Shown here in pieces: positions 23,945 through 32,457 of a stretch of DNA of 64,000 bases (positions are counted from its first letter, which is position 1; each line of letters begins with the position of its first letter). The stretch comes from Collinsella sp. (GTDB lineage: Bacteria; Actinomycetota; Coriobacteriia; Coriobacteriales; Coriobacteriaceae), in assembly GCA_018373675.1 (NCBI GenBank), contig JAHAGQ010000010.1, positions 1 through 64,000 of the forward strand, read 5' to 3'. Position numbers and translations under genes: made by a program. The notes beneath the pieces were generated by a model. The model had not been told where the DNA came from. It made no database searches and was given only the letters and a program-made list of their open reading frames with translations.

Positions 23945-26305
23945 CTAAGCCAGCCCCAGCAATATGCCCGCCGAATGCACGACAAACGCCACGATCCAGG
24001 CGACCGTCACTTGAAACGCGAACACGGCAACGGCGTAGCGCGCGCCCAGCTCGCTCTTGACGGCGCCGATGGCTGCCACACAGGGCGGGTACAGCAGCGT
24101 AAAGACCAGGAACACATAGGCAGTGAACGGCGAAAACATGGTCGACAGTGCCGCGGGCGAGGTCGCGCCCAAAAGCACCGTGAGGGTCGAGATGACACTC
24201 TCCTTGGCGATAAGTCCGGTGACGAGCGCCGTGGATGCACGCCAGTCGCCAAACCCAAGCGGCGTCAGCGCCGGCGCAATGATGCTGCCGAGACCCGCAA
24301 GCAGACTCTGCGACTGATCGGCGACCACATTAAAGCGGATGTCGAACGTCTGAAGGAACCAGATGACCACGGTAGCGGCAAAGATAATGGTAAAGGCCTT
24401 GGTAATAAAGTCTTTGGCCTTATCCCATGCCAGCATCACCGTCGTCTTGACGCTCGGCAGGCGGTAATTGGGCAGCTCCATGATAAACGGCACCGGGTCG
24501 CCCTTAAATGCCGTGCGGTTGAGTACCAAAGCCGCGATACAGCCAACCGCAATGCCGATCAGATAGAGCGAGACCATGGCGGGAACCGTCGCCTGTGGGA
24601 AAAACGCCCCGCACAGCAGACCATAGACCGGCAACTTGGCCGAGCAGCTCATGAACGGCGTGAGCATGACCGTCATCTTGCGGTCGTGCTCGGATGGGAG
24701 CGTACGGGTCGACATGATAGCCGGCACGGTGCAGCCAAACCCGACGAGCATGGGTACAAAGCTGCGGCCCGACAGGCCAAAACGACGCAGCACCTTATCC
24801 ATGACAAAGGCGACGCGCGCCATGTAGCCCGAGTCTTCCAGAATGGAGAGGAACAAGAAGAGCACGACGATAATCGGCAGGAAGGTCAGCACACTGCCCA
24901 CGCCCGTAAGCACGCCGTCGACAGCCAGCGAGCGCACCACGTCGTTGGTGCCGAACGCCTTGAGGCCCGCATCGGCCGAGGCGATGATAGCAGCGATACC
25001 GTCCTCCATGAGTCCCTGCAACGCCGCGCCGATCACGCCAAACGTCAGCCAAAAGACGAGGCCCATGATCACCAGGAACGCCGGAATGGCCGTGTAGCGA
25101 CCCGTCAGGATGCGGTCGATCTTGACGGAGCGCACGTGCTCGCGGCTTTCGTGCGGTTTGACGACGCAGCGCCCGCACACGTCGCCGATAAAGCTAAAGC
25201 GCATATCGGCCAGCGCGGACAGGCGGTCGGTGCCGGCCTCGCCCTCCATCTGGGTAATGATGTGCTCGATAGCGTCGAGCTCGTTGCGATCCAGGTGAAG
25301 CGCCTCGGTCACCAGCTCGTCGCCCTCAACCAGCTTGGTCGCCGCAAAGCGCACCGGGATGTGCGCCGTCACGGCATGGTCCTCGATCAGGTTGGCAATG
25401 CCGTGGATGCAGCGATGCAGTGCGCCGCCGTCCGATCCATCGGGCGCACAGAAGTCCAGGCGACCGGGGCGCTCGCGGAACCGCGCCACGTGCAAGGCAT
25501 GATCCACCAGCTCGCCGATACCCTCGTTGCGGGCAGCGCTAATGGGAACAACAGGCACGCCCAACAGGCTCTCGAGCAGATTGACGTCCACGGCGCCGCC
25601 GTTGGCCGTCACCTCGTCCATCATGTTGAGCGCGATGACCATGGGGCGGTCGAGCTCCATAAGCTGCAGCGTCAGGTACAGGTTACGTTCGATGTTGGTG
25701 GCGTCGATGATGTCGATGATGGCGTCGGGGTTTTCGTCCAAGATGAATTGGCGGCTGACGATCTCTTCGCCCGTGTACGGCGACAGGGAGTAAATGCCGG
25801 GCAGATCGGTAACGCTTGCCTCGGGATGGTTACGGATGGTGCCGTCCTTGCGGTCGACCGTCACGCCAGGAAAGTTACCGACGTGCTGGTTGGAGCCCGT
25901 AAGCTGGTTGAACAGCGTGGTCTTACCGCAGTTTTGGTTGCCGGCGAGGGCAAAATGCAGCGGTGCGCCCTCGGGCACGGCCGTTTTTGCCGCACGGGGC
26001 GAATACATCCCCTCGCCGAGTGCCGGATGCTCCGTCGTTCCGATTGCGGCGTTGGCGCGCGGACCGGTATCGGTGTCGTGCACATCCACGAGCTCAATGC
26101 GTGCGGCATCATCCTTGCGCAGCGTCAACTCGTAGCCACGCAGGCAAATCTCGAGCGGGTCGCCCATGGGGGCGCACTTCATCATGGTGACTTCGGTGCC
26201 CGGCGTTAGGCCCATGTCCAAAATATGCTGTCGGAGTGCCTGGTCGTCCGATGCCACCGATGCGACAACGGCGTCCTTTCCAATCTCGAGCGTATCGAGC
26301 TTCAC
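23945..26305 (-). CDS. feoB: FeoA-FeoB fusion, ferrous iron transporter
   Basis: A 786-residue protein. The N-terminal FeoA SH3-like domain (about 1-75, KLDTLEIGKDAVVASV...ILDMGLTPGTEVTMMKCAPMGDP) is fused to FeoB. The GTPase domain (about 115-290) shows G1 GNQNCGKTTLFN, G2 in NFPGVTVD, G3 DLPGIYSLSP and G4 NMMDE. About ten membrane helices with gate motifs follow (SCSAKLPVYGLLCGAFFP). It imports Fe2+ into the cytoplasm. The start is GTG at 26305 with GGGGGAGG nine bases away; upstream in-frame codons lie in repeat sequence. Candidate iron-regulator half-sites lie about 50-80 bases upstream. Confidence 0.93.
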   Translation of the reverse strand: MKLDTLEIGKDAVVASVASDDQALRQHILDMGLTPGTEVTMMKCAPMGDPLEICLRGYELTLRKDDAARIELVDVHDTDTGPRANAAIGTTEHPALGEGMYSPRAAKTAVPEGAPLHFALAGNQNCGKTTLFNQLTGSNQHVGNFPGVTVDRKDGTIRNHPEASVTDLPGIYSLSPYTGEEIVSRQFILDENPDAIIDIIDATNIERNLYLTLQLMELDRPMVIALNMMDEVTANGGAVDVNLLESLLGVPVVPISAARNEGIGELVDHALHVARFRERPGRLDFCAPDGSDGGALHRCIHGIANLIEDHAVTAHIPVRFAATKLVEGDELVTEALHLDRNELDAIEHIITQMEGEAGTDRLSALADMRFSFIGDVCGRCVVKPHESREHVRSVKIDRILTGRYTAIPAFLVIMGLVFWLTFGVIGAALQGLMEDGIAAIIASADAGLKAFGTNDVVRSLAVDGVLTGVGSVLTFLPIIVVLFLFLSILEDSGYMARVAFVMDKVLRRFGLSGRSFVPMLVGFGCTVPAIMSTRTLPSEHDRKMTVMLTPFMSCSAKLPVYGLLCGAFFPQATVPAMVSLYLIGIAVGCIAALVLNRTAFKGDPVPFIMELPNYRLPSVKTTVMLAWDKAKDFITKAFTIIFAATVVIWFLQTFDIRFNVVADQSQSLLAGLGSIIAPALTPLGFGDWRASTALVTGLIAKESVISTLTVLLGATSPAALSTMFSPFTAYVFLVFTLLYPPCVAAIGAVKSELGARYAVAVFAFQVTVAWIVAFVVHSAGILLGLA

Positions 26306-26347
26306 GTCCGTGTTCCTCCCCCGGCGCCCACAGGGCGTTGCATTTAT

Positions 26348-26390
26348 GTTCACCTTGGCTAACCGTTTGCCACGGCTAACCAATTTAACC
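26348..26390. promoter_or_regulatory. Candidate DtxR/IdeR-type operator of the feo gene
   Basis: Two direct GGCTAACC half-sites (26357-26364 and 26374-26381) are spaced 17 bases apart, and a related TTTAACC follows. GGCTAACC equals the right half of the DtxR/IdeR box TTAGGTTAGGCTAACCTAA. The position upstream of a ferrous iron transporter supports iron-dependent repression, but the left half-sites are degenerate. Confidence 0.5.
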
Positions 26391-26465
26391 ATGCATGATA
26401 GCGCGAACACACAACGATGTTCAATCAGCAAATTGGCGCAATGGGGACAGGCAGGAGAGTTCAGG

Positions 26466-26665
26466 GCCATAGTTTCCCGATGAGGCCTCTCGGGAAAACT
26501 ACATCCCAGAATTCCGGCTCGAAACGGGATATGGTTTCCCAAACAGGCCTCTTACGGAAAATGCATCCCGGAATCCCCGCTCGAAACGGGACGCGCTTTC
26601 CCAGTCGAGGCCCTATGGGAAACTGCGTCCCACCTTGAAAGGCAAAACTGGGGCGCAGTTTCCGG
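26466..26665. repeat. Hairpin array of GGGAAA-N6-CCC / GGG-N6-TTTCCC units, cluster 2
   Basis: Alternating half-units TTTCCC..GAGGCCT..GGGAAA and CCC...GGG repeat about every 60 bases, ending with GGGAAACTGCGTCCC and GGGGCGCAGTTTCC, which match cluster 1 at 10353-10528. With the promoter region and the adjacent repeat at 26684, it fills the non-coding gap between feo and the esterase gene. Confidence 0.7.
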
Positions 26666-26683
26666 ACGGGGCATCAAAAACGA

Positions 26684-26750
26684 AGTTGCGGTGGAATAGT
26701 TCCTGGATGGGCTGGTTGATGCCCCAGATAGGAACTATTTCACCGCAAGT
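26684..26750. repeat. Long hairpin repeat GTTGCGGTGGAATAGTTCC, copy 2
   Basis: The left arm at 26684-26705 is identical to the arm at 17230-17251. The right arm at about 26729-26749 has one G-T change. The loop holds a separate GGGCTGGTTGATGCCCC hairpin. It lies directly after the esterase stop codon side. Confidence 0.7.
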
Positions 26751-26777
26751 TATTGAAGGGCTTGGATGCCGGGACTC

Positions 26778-27677
26778 TTACAGATGGCGCTCGAGGAAGC
26801 GGAAGGCCAGGCGGATCCAGGGACGGACGGAAACCTGCTTGTCCTCGTTGTCGACCGCGGTGTTGGCGTTGCCGAGCGAAAGGCCGTGACCACCTTGGTC
26901 AAAGACGTGCATCTCGCAAGGGACGCCCTCCTCTGCCATGCGTTGGGCAAACGGGTAGACCTGCGCGATCGGCGCCGTCTTGTCGTCGGACACACCCCAC
27001 ACAAAGGTCGGTGGCATCTGACGCGAAACATGCGTGGTGGGGCAGATGTCGGCCAGATGCTCGTCAGTTGCCTCGCCGCCCGTCACCATCGACAGGTAGT
27101 CGTTGAGCAAATCGCGCCCCGTCTTGCCGCCCGTCTTGGGCACGCGCAAGTCAATGCGCGGATCGCGCGTCTGCATGTCGCGCACATAGGCAAAGTCGAG
27201 CAATGGATAGCCCAGCACCACGGCATCGGGACGAATGTCGTCCGGACGCGCGCCGGCCAAGCCCGCGAAGGGACCAGTCTTCCATTGCGTTGCCAGCGAA
27301 GCGCAGATCATGCCGCCCGCCGAGAATCCCACGACGCACACGCGCTTGGGATCGACATGCCACTCGTCGGCGTTGGTGCGCACGGTAGCGACCATCTTGG
27401 CGAGGTCCGCCTGCGGGTGCGGAAAGCTCACATCGCCCGTACCACTCGTCACATAGTTGAGCACAAAGGCCTGGTAGCCGTGATCCAAAAACGCAAACGC
27501 CACGGGATCCTGCTCATGCGGAGCGATATGCGTAAACGCACCTCCGCCGCAGATAATCACGGCAGGGCGGCGGCCATTCGGTTTATCGGGCAGCGGCTCG
27601 GCACCCAAATACGTAAAGGTCGCCGGATATTCCTCGGTCGGCTCCTCGCCCCACAGCGCATGGTTCTCGACAATCAT
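26778..27677 (-). CDS. Alpha/beta hydrolase, esterase (acetyl-xylan-esterase-like)
   Basis: A 299-residue soluble esterase of the BD-FAE/dienelactone-hydrolase group. An oxyanion stretch ICGGGAF is followed by the nucleophile elbow GFSAGG, an acid in WGVSDDKTAP, and the catalytic His in DQGGHGLSLG. No signal peptide is seen, so it acts inside the cell, perhaps deacetylating imported oligosaccharides. GGGAG precedes the ATG at 27677; the upstream frame extension is rejected. It is divergent from the EIIA gene. Confidence 0.82.
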   Translation of the reverse strand: MIVENHALWGEEPTEEYPATFTYLGAEPLPDKPNGRRPAVIICGGGAFTHIAPHEQDPVAFAFLDHGYQAFVLNYVTSGTGDVSFPHPQADLAKMVATVRTNADEWHVDPKRVCVVGFSAGGMICASLATQWKTGPFAGLAGARPDDIRPDAVVLGYPLLDFAYVRDMQTRDPRIDLRVPKTGGKTGRDLLNDYLSMVTGGEATDEHLADICPTTHVSRQMPPTFVWGVSDDKTAPIAQVYPFAQRMAEEGVPCEMHVFDQGGHGLSLGNANTAVDNEDKQVSVRPWIRLAFRFLERHL

Positions 27678-27920
27678 ATGTGCTCCCTTCGCGCAAATTA
27701 AGCGCCCTTGTTTTTTGCCTTCAAGCGTACCCCACTTGAACCCGTGGCGCAGAAACACTCCGGCAATAAGTTTCCCTTCAACTGATATATCACATAATCC
27801 CAGCTCAGAGGTATCTTTGAGCAGCGTAGAATAGGGGCGTTGACCAAGCCGCGAAACACATATGAAACGTTTCCGGCAAACCAAACGCGCGATATGCGCC
27901 TATTTAAGTTGGAGGCAACT

Positions 27921-28484
27921 ATGGGTCTGCTCGATTCGCTTAAGTCCACCTTCACCTCGACCGGCGAGGCGTCCGTTCCGCCCGCAGCAAGCTTCGCTAC
28001 CCGCGAAGGCGTCATCTATGCCCCCGTCAACGGCGTGCTCGTCAACCTGAACGAGGTTCCCGACGAGACGATCGCCTCGGGCATGCTTGGCCAGGGCTAT
28101 GGCATCGAGCCCATTACCGGCACCATCTATGCGCCCGCCAACGGCCGCATCGGTGCCACCACTGTCACCAACCACTCCATCGGCATGATTACCGAGGACG
28201 GCCTGCGCGTGTTCATCCATGTTGGCCTGGGCACCGTGGAAATGAACGGCAAGGGTTTTGCCCGCTTTGTCGAGATGGGCGATGTGGTCAAGGCAGGCCA
28301 GCCGCTCATCAGCTTCGACCGCGAGGCCATTAAGGCCGCTGGTCACGAGGACATCGTGACCGTCATCGTCTCCGAGCTCGATCGTCTTAAGAGCATCGAC
28401 CATGTCGGCGAGTCTGGAACGCTTATCGGCGGCAACCCGCTCGTCAAGCTTGGCGACCCGCTGCTGGTTGCCAAGACCAAGTAG
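27921..28484 (+). CDS. PTS EIIA component, glucose type
   Basis: A 187-residue soluble EIIA (Crr-like) protein. The core shows YAPVNGVLVNLNEVPD, MLGQGYGIEP, APANGRIG, and the phosphorylated His in FIHVGLGTVEMNG near residue 100. It receives phosphate from HPr and passes it to EIIB domains. The nearest candidate partner is the EIICB at 21966-23630, which lacks its own EIIA. A stand-alone EIIA may also serve other PTS permeases and signalling. GGAGG precedes the ATG, and a terminator follows. Confidence 0.92.
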   Translation: MGLLDSLKSTFTSTGEASVPPAASFATREGVIYAPVNGVLVNLNEVPDETIASGMLGQGYGIEPITGTIYAPANGRIGATTVTNHSIGMITEDGLRVFIHVGLGTVEMNGKGFARFVEMGDVVKAGQPLISFDREAIKAAGHEDIVTVIVSELDRLKSIDHVGESGTLIGGNPLVKLGDPLLVAKTK

Positions 28485-28521
28485 CCAGGCCCCGCGCCAC
28501 ACAGCCAAAAGGCACCTCGTC

Positions 28522-28555
28522 AAGCGCCCACGACCATTAGGCCGCGGGCGCTTTT
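28522..28555 (+). terminator. Terminator of the EIIA gene
   Basis: AAGCGCCCaCG and CGcGGGCGCTT form a stem followed by TTTTCGTTT, 38 bases after the stop. Confidence 0.8.
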
Positions 28556-28665
28556 CGTTTGAAAAACCATCCCGCCAATGCCTTATCTGTATAGCCCAAA
28601 TGAGCCGAGCTGCTAAAATATCGAACTGTATGGATAACTATCATTCAACCGTTATGGGAGGATAC

Positions 28666-30069
28666 GTGAACCGCACCAAAATCGCGCAGCTCTATGCCGA
28701 TGCCGAGTCGCTCGGCGGGCAGACCGTCACCGTCGCCGGCTGGGTCAAGTCCGTCCGCGACATGAAGAACTTTGGCTTTGTTACGCTCAACGACGGCAGC
28801 TGCTTCCGCGACCTGCAGGTCGTCATGAACCGCGAGGCACTCGACAACTACGACGAGATCGCCCATCAAAACGTCTCGGCCGCACTCATTTGCACCGGCA
28901 CCGTCAAGCTGACCCCCGATGCGCCCCAGCCTTTCGAGCTTTCTGCCACCTCCATCGAGGTCGAGGGCGTCAGCGCCCCGGATTACCCGCTGCAGAAGAA
29001 GCGCGCAACCGTCGAGTTCCTGCGCACCCAGCAGCACCTGCGTCCGCGCACCAACCTGTTCCGCGCCGTGTTCCGCATCCGCTCTGTCGCGGCTGCCGCC
29101 ATCCACCGCTTCTTCCAGGAGCAGGGCTTTGTCTACGTCAACACCCCCATCATCACCACGAGTGACTGCGAGGGCGCCGGCGAGATGTTCCGCGTGACCA
29201 CGCTCGACCCCAAAAATCCGCCCCTCACCGAGTCCGGCGAGGTCGACTGGAGCCAGGACTTCTTCGGCAAGCATGCAAGCCTCACCGTGTCCGGCCAGCT
29301 CAATGCCGAGAACTTTGCCATGGCCTTTGGCGACGTGTACACCTTTGGCCCCACCTTCCGTGCCGAGAACTCCAACACCACGCGCCACGCCGCCGAGTTT
29401 TGGATGATCGAGCCCGAGATGGCCTTTGCCGACCTTAACGACTACATGGATAACGCCGAGGCCATGCTCAAGTACGTCCTTAAGGACGTCATGGCCACCT
29501 GCCCCGACGAGCTCAATATGCTCAACAAGTTTGTGGACAAGGGTCTGCTCGAGCGCCTGGACCATGTCGCCAACTCCGACTTCGCCCGCGTTACCTACAC
29601 CGAGGCCGTCGAAATCCTGGAGCAGGCAGTCGCTGCTGGCCACCAGTTTGATTACCCTGTCAGCTGGGGCATCGACCTGCAGACCGAGCACGAGCGCTTC
29701 CTGACCGAGGAGCACTTTAAGCGCCCGACCTTCGTGACCGACTACCCGGCCGAGATCAAGGCGTTCTACATGCGCATGAACGAGGACGGCAAGACCGTCG
29801 CCGCCGCCGACTGCCTGGTTCCCGGTATCGGCGAGATTATCGGCGGCTCCCAGCGCGAGGAGCGCCTGGATCTGCTCGAGGCCCGCATCAAGGACCTGGG
29901 CATGAATCCCGAGCAGTACAAGTACTACCTTGACCTGCGCCGCTACGGTTCCTGCAAGCACGCCGGCTACGGTCTGGGCTTCGAGCGCTTGGTCATGTAT
30001 CTGACCGGCGTGGGCAACATCCGCGACGTCCTGCCGCACCCGCGCACCGTGGGCAACGCCGACTTCTAA
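28666..30069 (+). CDS. asnS: Asparaginyl-tRNA synthetase
   Basis: A 467-residue class IIb aminoacyl-tRNA synthetase that charges tRNA-Asn. The N-terminal OB-fold anticodon domain (about 15-110, VTVAGWVKSVRDMKNFGFVTLNDGS) is followed by the catalytic core with motif 1 around FRIRSVAAAAIHRFF, motif 2 (FGPTFRAENSNTTRHAAEFWMIEPE) and motif 3 (GYGLGFERLVMYLTG). The GTG at 28666 has GGGAGG upstream; upstream ATGs lack a ribosome site. A strong terminator follows. Confidence 0.95.
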   Translation: MNRTKIAQLYADAESLGGQTVTVAGWVKSVRDMKNFGFVTLNDGSCFRDLQVVMNREALDNYDEIAHQNVSAALICTGTVKLTPDAPQPFELSATSIEVEGVSAPDYPLQKKRATVEFLRTQQHLRPRTNLFRAVFRIRSVAAAAIHRFFQEQGFVYVNTPIITTSDCEGAGEMFRVTTLDPKNPPLTESGEVDWSQDFFGKHASLTVSGQLNAENFAMAFGDVYTFGPTFRAENSNTTRHAAEFWMIEPEMAFADLNDYMDNAEAMLKYVLKDVMATCPDELNMLNKFVDKGLLERLDHVANSDFARVTYTEAVEILEQAVAAGHQFDYPVSWGIDLQTEHERFLTEEHFKRPTFVTDYPAEIKAFYMRMNEDGKTVAAADCLVPGIGEIIGGSQREERLDLLEARIKDLGMNPEQYKYYLDLRRYGSCKHAGYGLGFERLVMYLTGVGNIRDVLPHPRTVGNADF

Positions 30070-30115
30070 TCGTCGGACGCTAGCTCGCGTCGCCACACGC
30101 CAACGCTCATCGCAT

Positions 30116-30150
30116 AAGCGTCTCTCGACATCGGTCGAGAGACGCTTTTT
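30116..30150 (+). terminator. Terminator of asnS
   Basis: A 14-bp stem (AAGCGTCTCTCGAC and its complement) with a 4-base loop is followed by TTTTTT. Confidence 0.92.
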
Positions 30151-30327
30151 TCAACAGCATCCGTCAAGCTTTTGGCAAGTTTTTGGTCAGTTGAGCAGGG
30201 CTGTTGAAAACTCGGCCCGCCGTTTGCCGACGACTACCGACCGCCCAGAGCGCCCTGCGCCCCTGGGAAAGCCCCACGTCCTAGGCTCCATACCGTCGCC
30301 ACCCAAAACGGAAAGGACGTGGGCACG

Positions 30328-31113
30328 ATGACCGAAGCCGCTGTTGAAACCTACGACACCACGACGAGGGGCGCCGCCTCGATGGCAGCCTATCGCGCCG
30401 TTCGCATCCTGCAGCTCTTGAGCGAAAACACCGGCGAAGACAAGGCCATGCTTTCCGATGAGCTGATCCGGCGCCTCGCCCATCCCGACGACCCCGCCCG
30501 CATGCCCATCTCGGCGGCGCGGCGCAGCATCTACACCGCCATCTCCGCGCTTCGCCATGCCGGATACGAAATTGAGTACAAACGCGGCGTGGGCTACAAA
30601 CTTCTTACCCGCCCGCTCACCGATGAAGAGATCATCCGGCTCCACGGTATGGTCATGCGCAACCGCTCCACGCCTATCGCTATCCGCAAGAGCATGGCGC
30701 AGCACTTAGTTGCCATGGCGAGCGCCGACGTTCGCGGCTACCTCGATACACCCGAACCCGCTCCAAGCGCAGGCAGCAAGGCTACCAAGGCAACACGCAC
30801 GCCCATCAAGCGCATCGACACGTGCGAGCTCGTCGAGCAGGCCATCGACCACGGAACCACGGTGAGTTTTGATATTTCGAGCGTCACGACACGCGGCGAA
30901 ACCGAAGCAGCACGGATGACACTCCGTCCCTTTGCCATCAGGCAGCGCGATGGCATCTCGTATCTGCTGGGAACGGTCTACGACGCCCGAGGCACCGACG
31001 ATACGCTGCGCACCGTCGAGATCGCCCGTATGAGAAACGTCACCACACGTCTCCTCGACGGCAAGAAGCTCTTCGCCGCCCTAGACGAGGACGACGCCTC
31101 CTCCGCCGCATAA
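30328..31113 (+). CDS. WYL-domain transcriptional regulator
   Basis: A 261-residue regulator. The N-terminal winged helix (about 20-95, ending YTAISALRHAGYEIEYKRGVGYKL) and C-terminal WYL-like domain (about 170-250, MTLRPFAIRQRDGISYLLGTVYD) resemble YafY/DeoR-like regulators that bind a nucleotide or similar ligand. A GTG nine bases upstream overlaps the AAAGGA, so the ATG at 30328 is preferred. Its targets are unknown; the ABC transporter operon begins 160 bases downstream in the same direction. Confidence 0.75.
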   Translation: MTEAAVETYDTTTRGAASMAAYRAVRILQLLSENTGEDKAMLSDELIRRLAHPDDPARMPISAARRSIYTAISALRHAGYEIEYKRGVGYKLLTRPLTDEEIIRLHGMVMRNRSTPIAIRKSMAQHLVAMASADVRGYLDTPEPAPSAGSKATKATRTPIKRIDTCELVEQAIDHGTTVSFDISSVTTRGETEAARMTLRPFAIRQRDGISYLLGTVYDARGTDDTLRTVEIARMRNVTTRLLDGKKLFAALDEDDASSAA

Positions 31114-31183
31114 GACCCTCCGCCGCCCATTCGACTACCCGTACCGCCCATCCGATTCTGTATTAAAAAACCCGCCAGGCTGT

Positions 31184-31212
31184 TGTAAAAATGGACATCA
31201 GCGCTACTATAG
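31184..31212 (+). promoter_or_regulatory. Candidate promoter of the ABC transporter operon
   Basis: TTGTAA, 16 bases, TACTAT lies about 65 bases before the lipoprotein gene. It is a moderate match. Confidence 0.4.
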
Positions 31213-31273
31213 TTCCACTTGCACTTTGTCCCAGTGCAGTGTTTCCAGCCATTTTTATACTGGGGGTAATGAT

Positions 31274-32254
31274 ATGAAGGACATCACCATCAGCCGCAGG
31301 AGCCTTCTGGTCTCCGCTGGCCTGCTCGCGCTCGCCCCGCTCGCCGGATGCGGCGGCAACTCTGGTTCCGGCTCTGCTGCCGCCGGTTCCGACTACACTA
31401 TCGGCGTTCTGCAGCTCACCGAGCACTCCGCACTCGATGCCGCCAACGACGGCTTTGTCAAGGCCATCAAGGAGAGCGGCCTTAAGGTCAAGATCGACCA
31501 GAAGAACGCCCAGAACGACCAGTCCACGTGTAAGTCCATTGCTGACAAGTTTGTGGGCGACAACGTCAACCTGATTTATGCCATCGCCACGCCCGCCGCG
31601 CAGGCTGCCGCCGGCGCCACGGCCGATATCCCCATCGTGGGCTGCGCCATCACCGACTACGCCGCCTCCGGCCTGGTCCAGGACAACGACAAGCCGGGCA
31701 CCAACGTCACGGGCGCTTCCGACCTCACCCCGGTCGCCGAGCAGCTCGAGATGATGCAGAAGGTCCTGCCCGACGTTAAAAAGGTCGGCCTGCTCTACTG
31801 CACCGCCGAGTCCAACTCCGACGTCCAGATCAAGGCCGCCGAGAAGGAGCTCGACAAGCTGGGCCTCGAGTACACCGATTTCACCGTCTCGAGCTCCAAC
31901 GAGATTCAGTCCGTCGTCGAGTCTGCCGTGGGCAAGGTCGACGCGCTGTACTCCCCCACCGACAACACCATCGCCGCGGGCGCCTCGCAGGTGGGCCAGA
32001 TCTGCAAGGAGAACAAGCTTCCCTTCGTGACTGGCGAGGAGGGCATGTGCATGGCCGGCGGCCTGTTCACCCTCTCCATCAATTACGAGGATCTGGGCTA
32101 CGCCGCGGGCGAGATGGCCGTCAAGATTCTGAAGGGCGAGGCCAAGCCCGAAGACATGCCTATCAAGCACCTCTCGAGCAAGGACCTGGTCGTCGTCAAG
32201 AACGACGAGATGGCCGAGGCCCTGGGCATCGACCTTTCCGCTCTGGACGCGTAA
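31274..32254 (+). CDS. ABC transporter substrate-binding lipoprotein (TrpX-like)
   Basis: A 326-residue lipoprotein. A twin-arginine-like basic start (ISRRSLLVSAGLLALAPLAGC) ends in the lipobox LAGC, so the mature protein is anchored by Cys at about residue 25. The binding domain (YTIGVLQLTEHSALDAANDGFVKAI..., ADIPIVGCAITDYAASG, LLYCTAESNSDVQIKAAE) belongs to the ABC_sub_bind (PF04392-type) family that includes streptococcal TrpX. The ligand may be an amino acid, but this cannot be read from sequence. GGGGG precedes the ATG. It is the first gene of a three-gene importer operon. Confidence 0.88.
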   Translation: MKDITISRRSLLVSAGLLALAPLAGCGGNSGSGSAAAGSDYTIGVLQLTEHSALDAANDGFVKAIKESGLKVKIDQKNAQNDQSTCKSIADKFVGDNVNLIYAIATPAAQAAAGATADIPIVGCAITDYAASGLVQDNDKPGTNVTGASDLTPVAEQLEMMQKVLPDVKKVGLLYCTAESNSDVQIKAAEKELDKLGLEYTDFTVSSSNEIQSVVESAVGKVDALYSPTDNTIAAGASQVGQICKENKLPFVTGEEGMCMAGGLFTLSINYEDLGYAAGEMAVKILKGEAKPEDMPIKHLSSKDLVVVKNDEMAEALGIDLSALDA

Positions 32255-32457
32255 TGCTATACGCGGCATGCGTCTAGAGCCCGTGCTCGCGCTTTAGCTG
32301 CGTTATTCAATATCTGAGCCACAGGGGCGGGCGCTGTAGACCGGCGTCCGCCCTGCTTGTTTCAGGTAAAACAAAACGTCTGTCCGCAGCTCTTCTATGC
32401 ATTGTTACCGCTATTATGGTGAATCACGTGTCCACCCTATCCTAGGAGGTATGAAGC
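32255..32457 (+). other. Gap within the ABC operon with hairpin
   Basis: A hairpin GGGCGGGCGC / GCGTCCGCCC at about 32325-32357 lies between the binding-protein and permease genes. It is followed by only a weak T stretch and could be a partial terminator or mRNA stabiliser that gives extra binding-protein transcript. Confidence 0.45.

Noticed and set aside
23888..26209. A 773-codon plus-strand frame opposite feoB
   Set aside because: It is Arg/His/Asp rich without domains, and the minus-strand gene shows clear FeoA and FeoB motifs.
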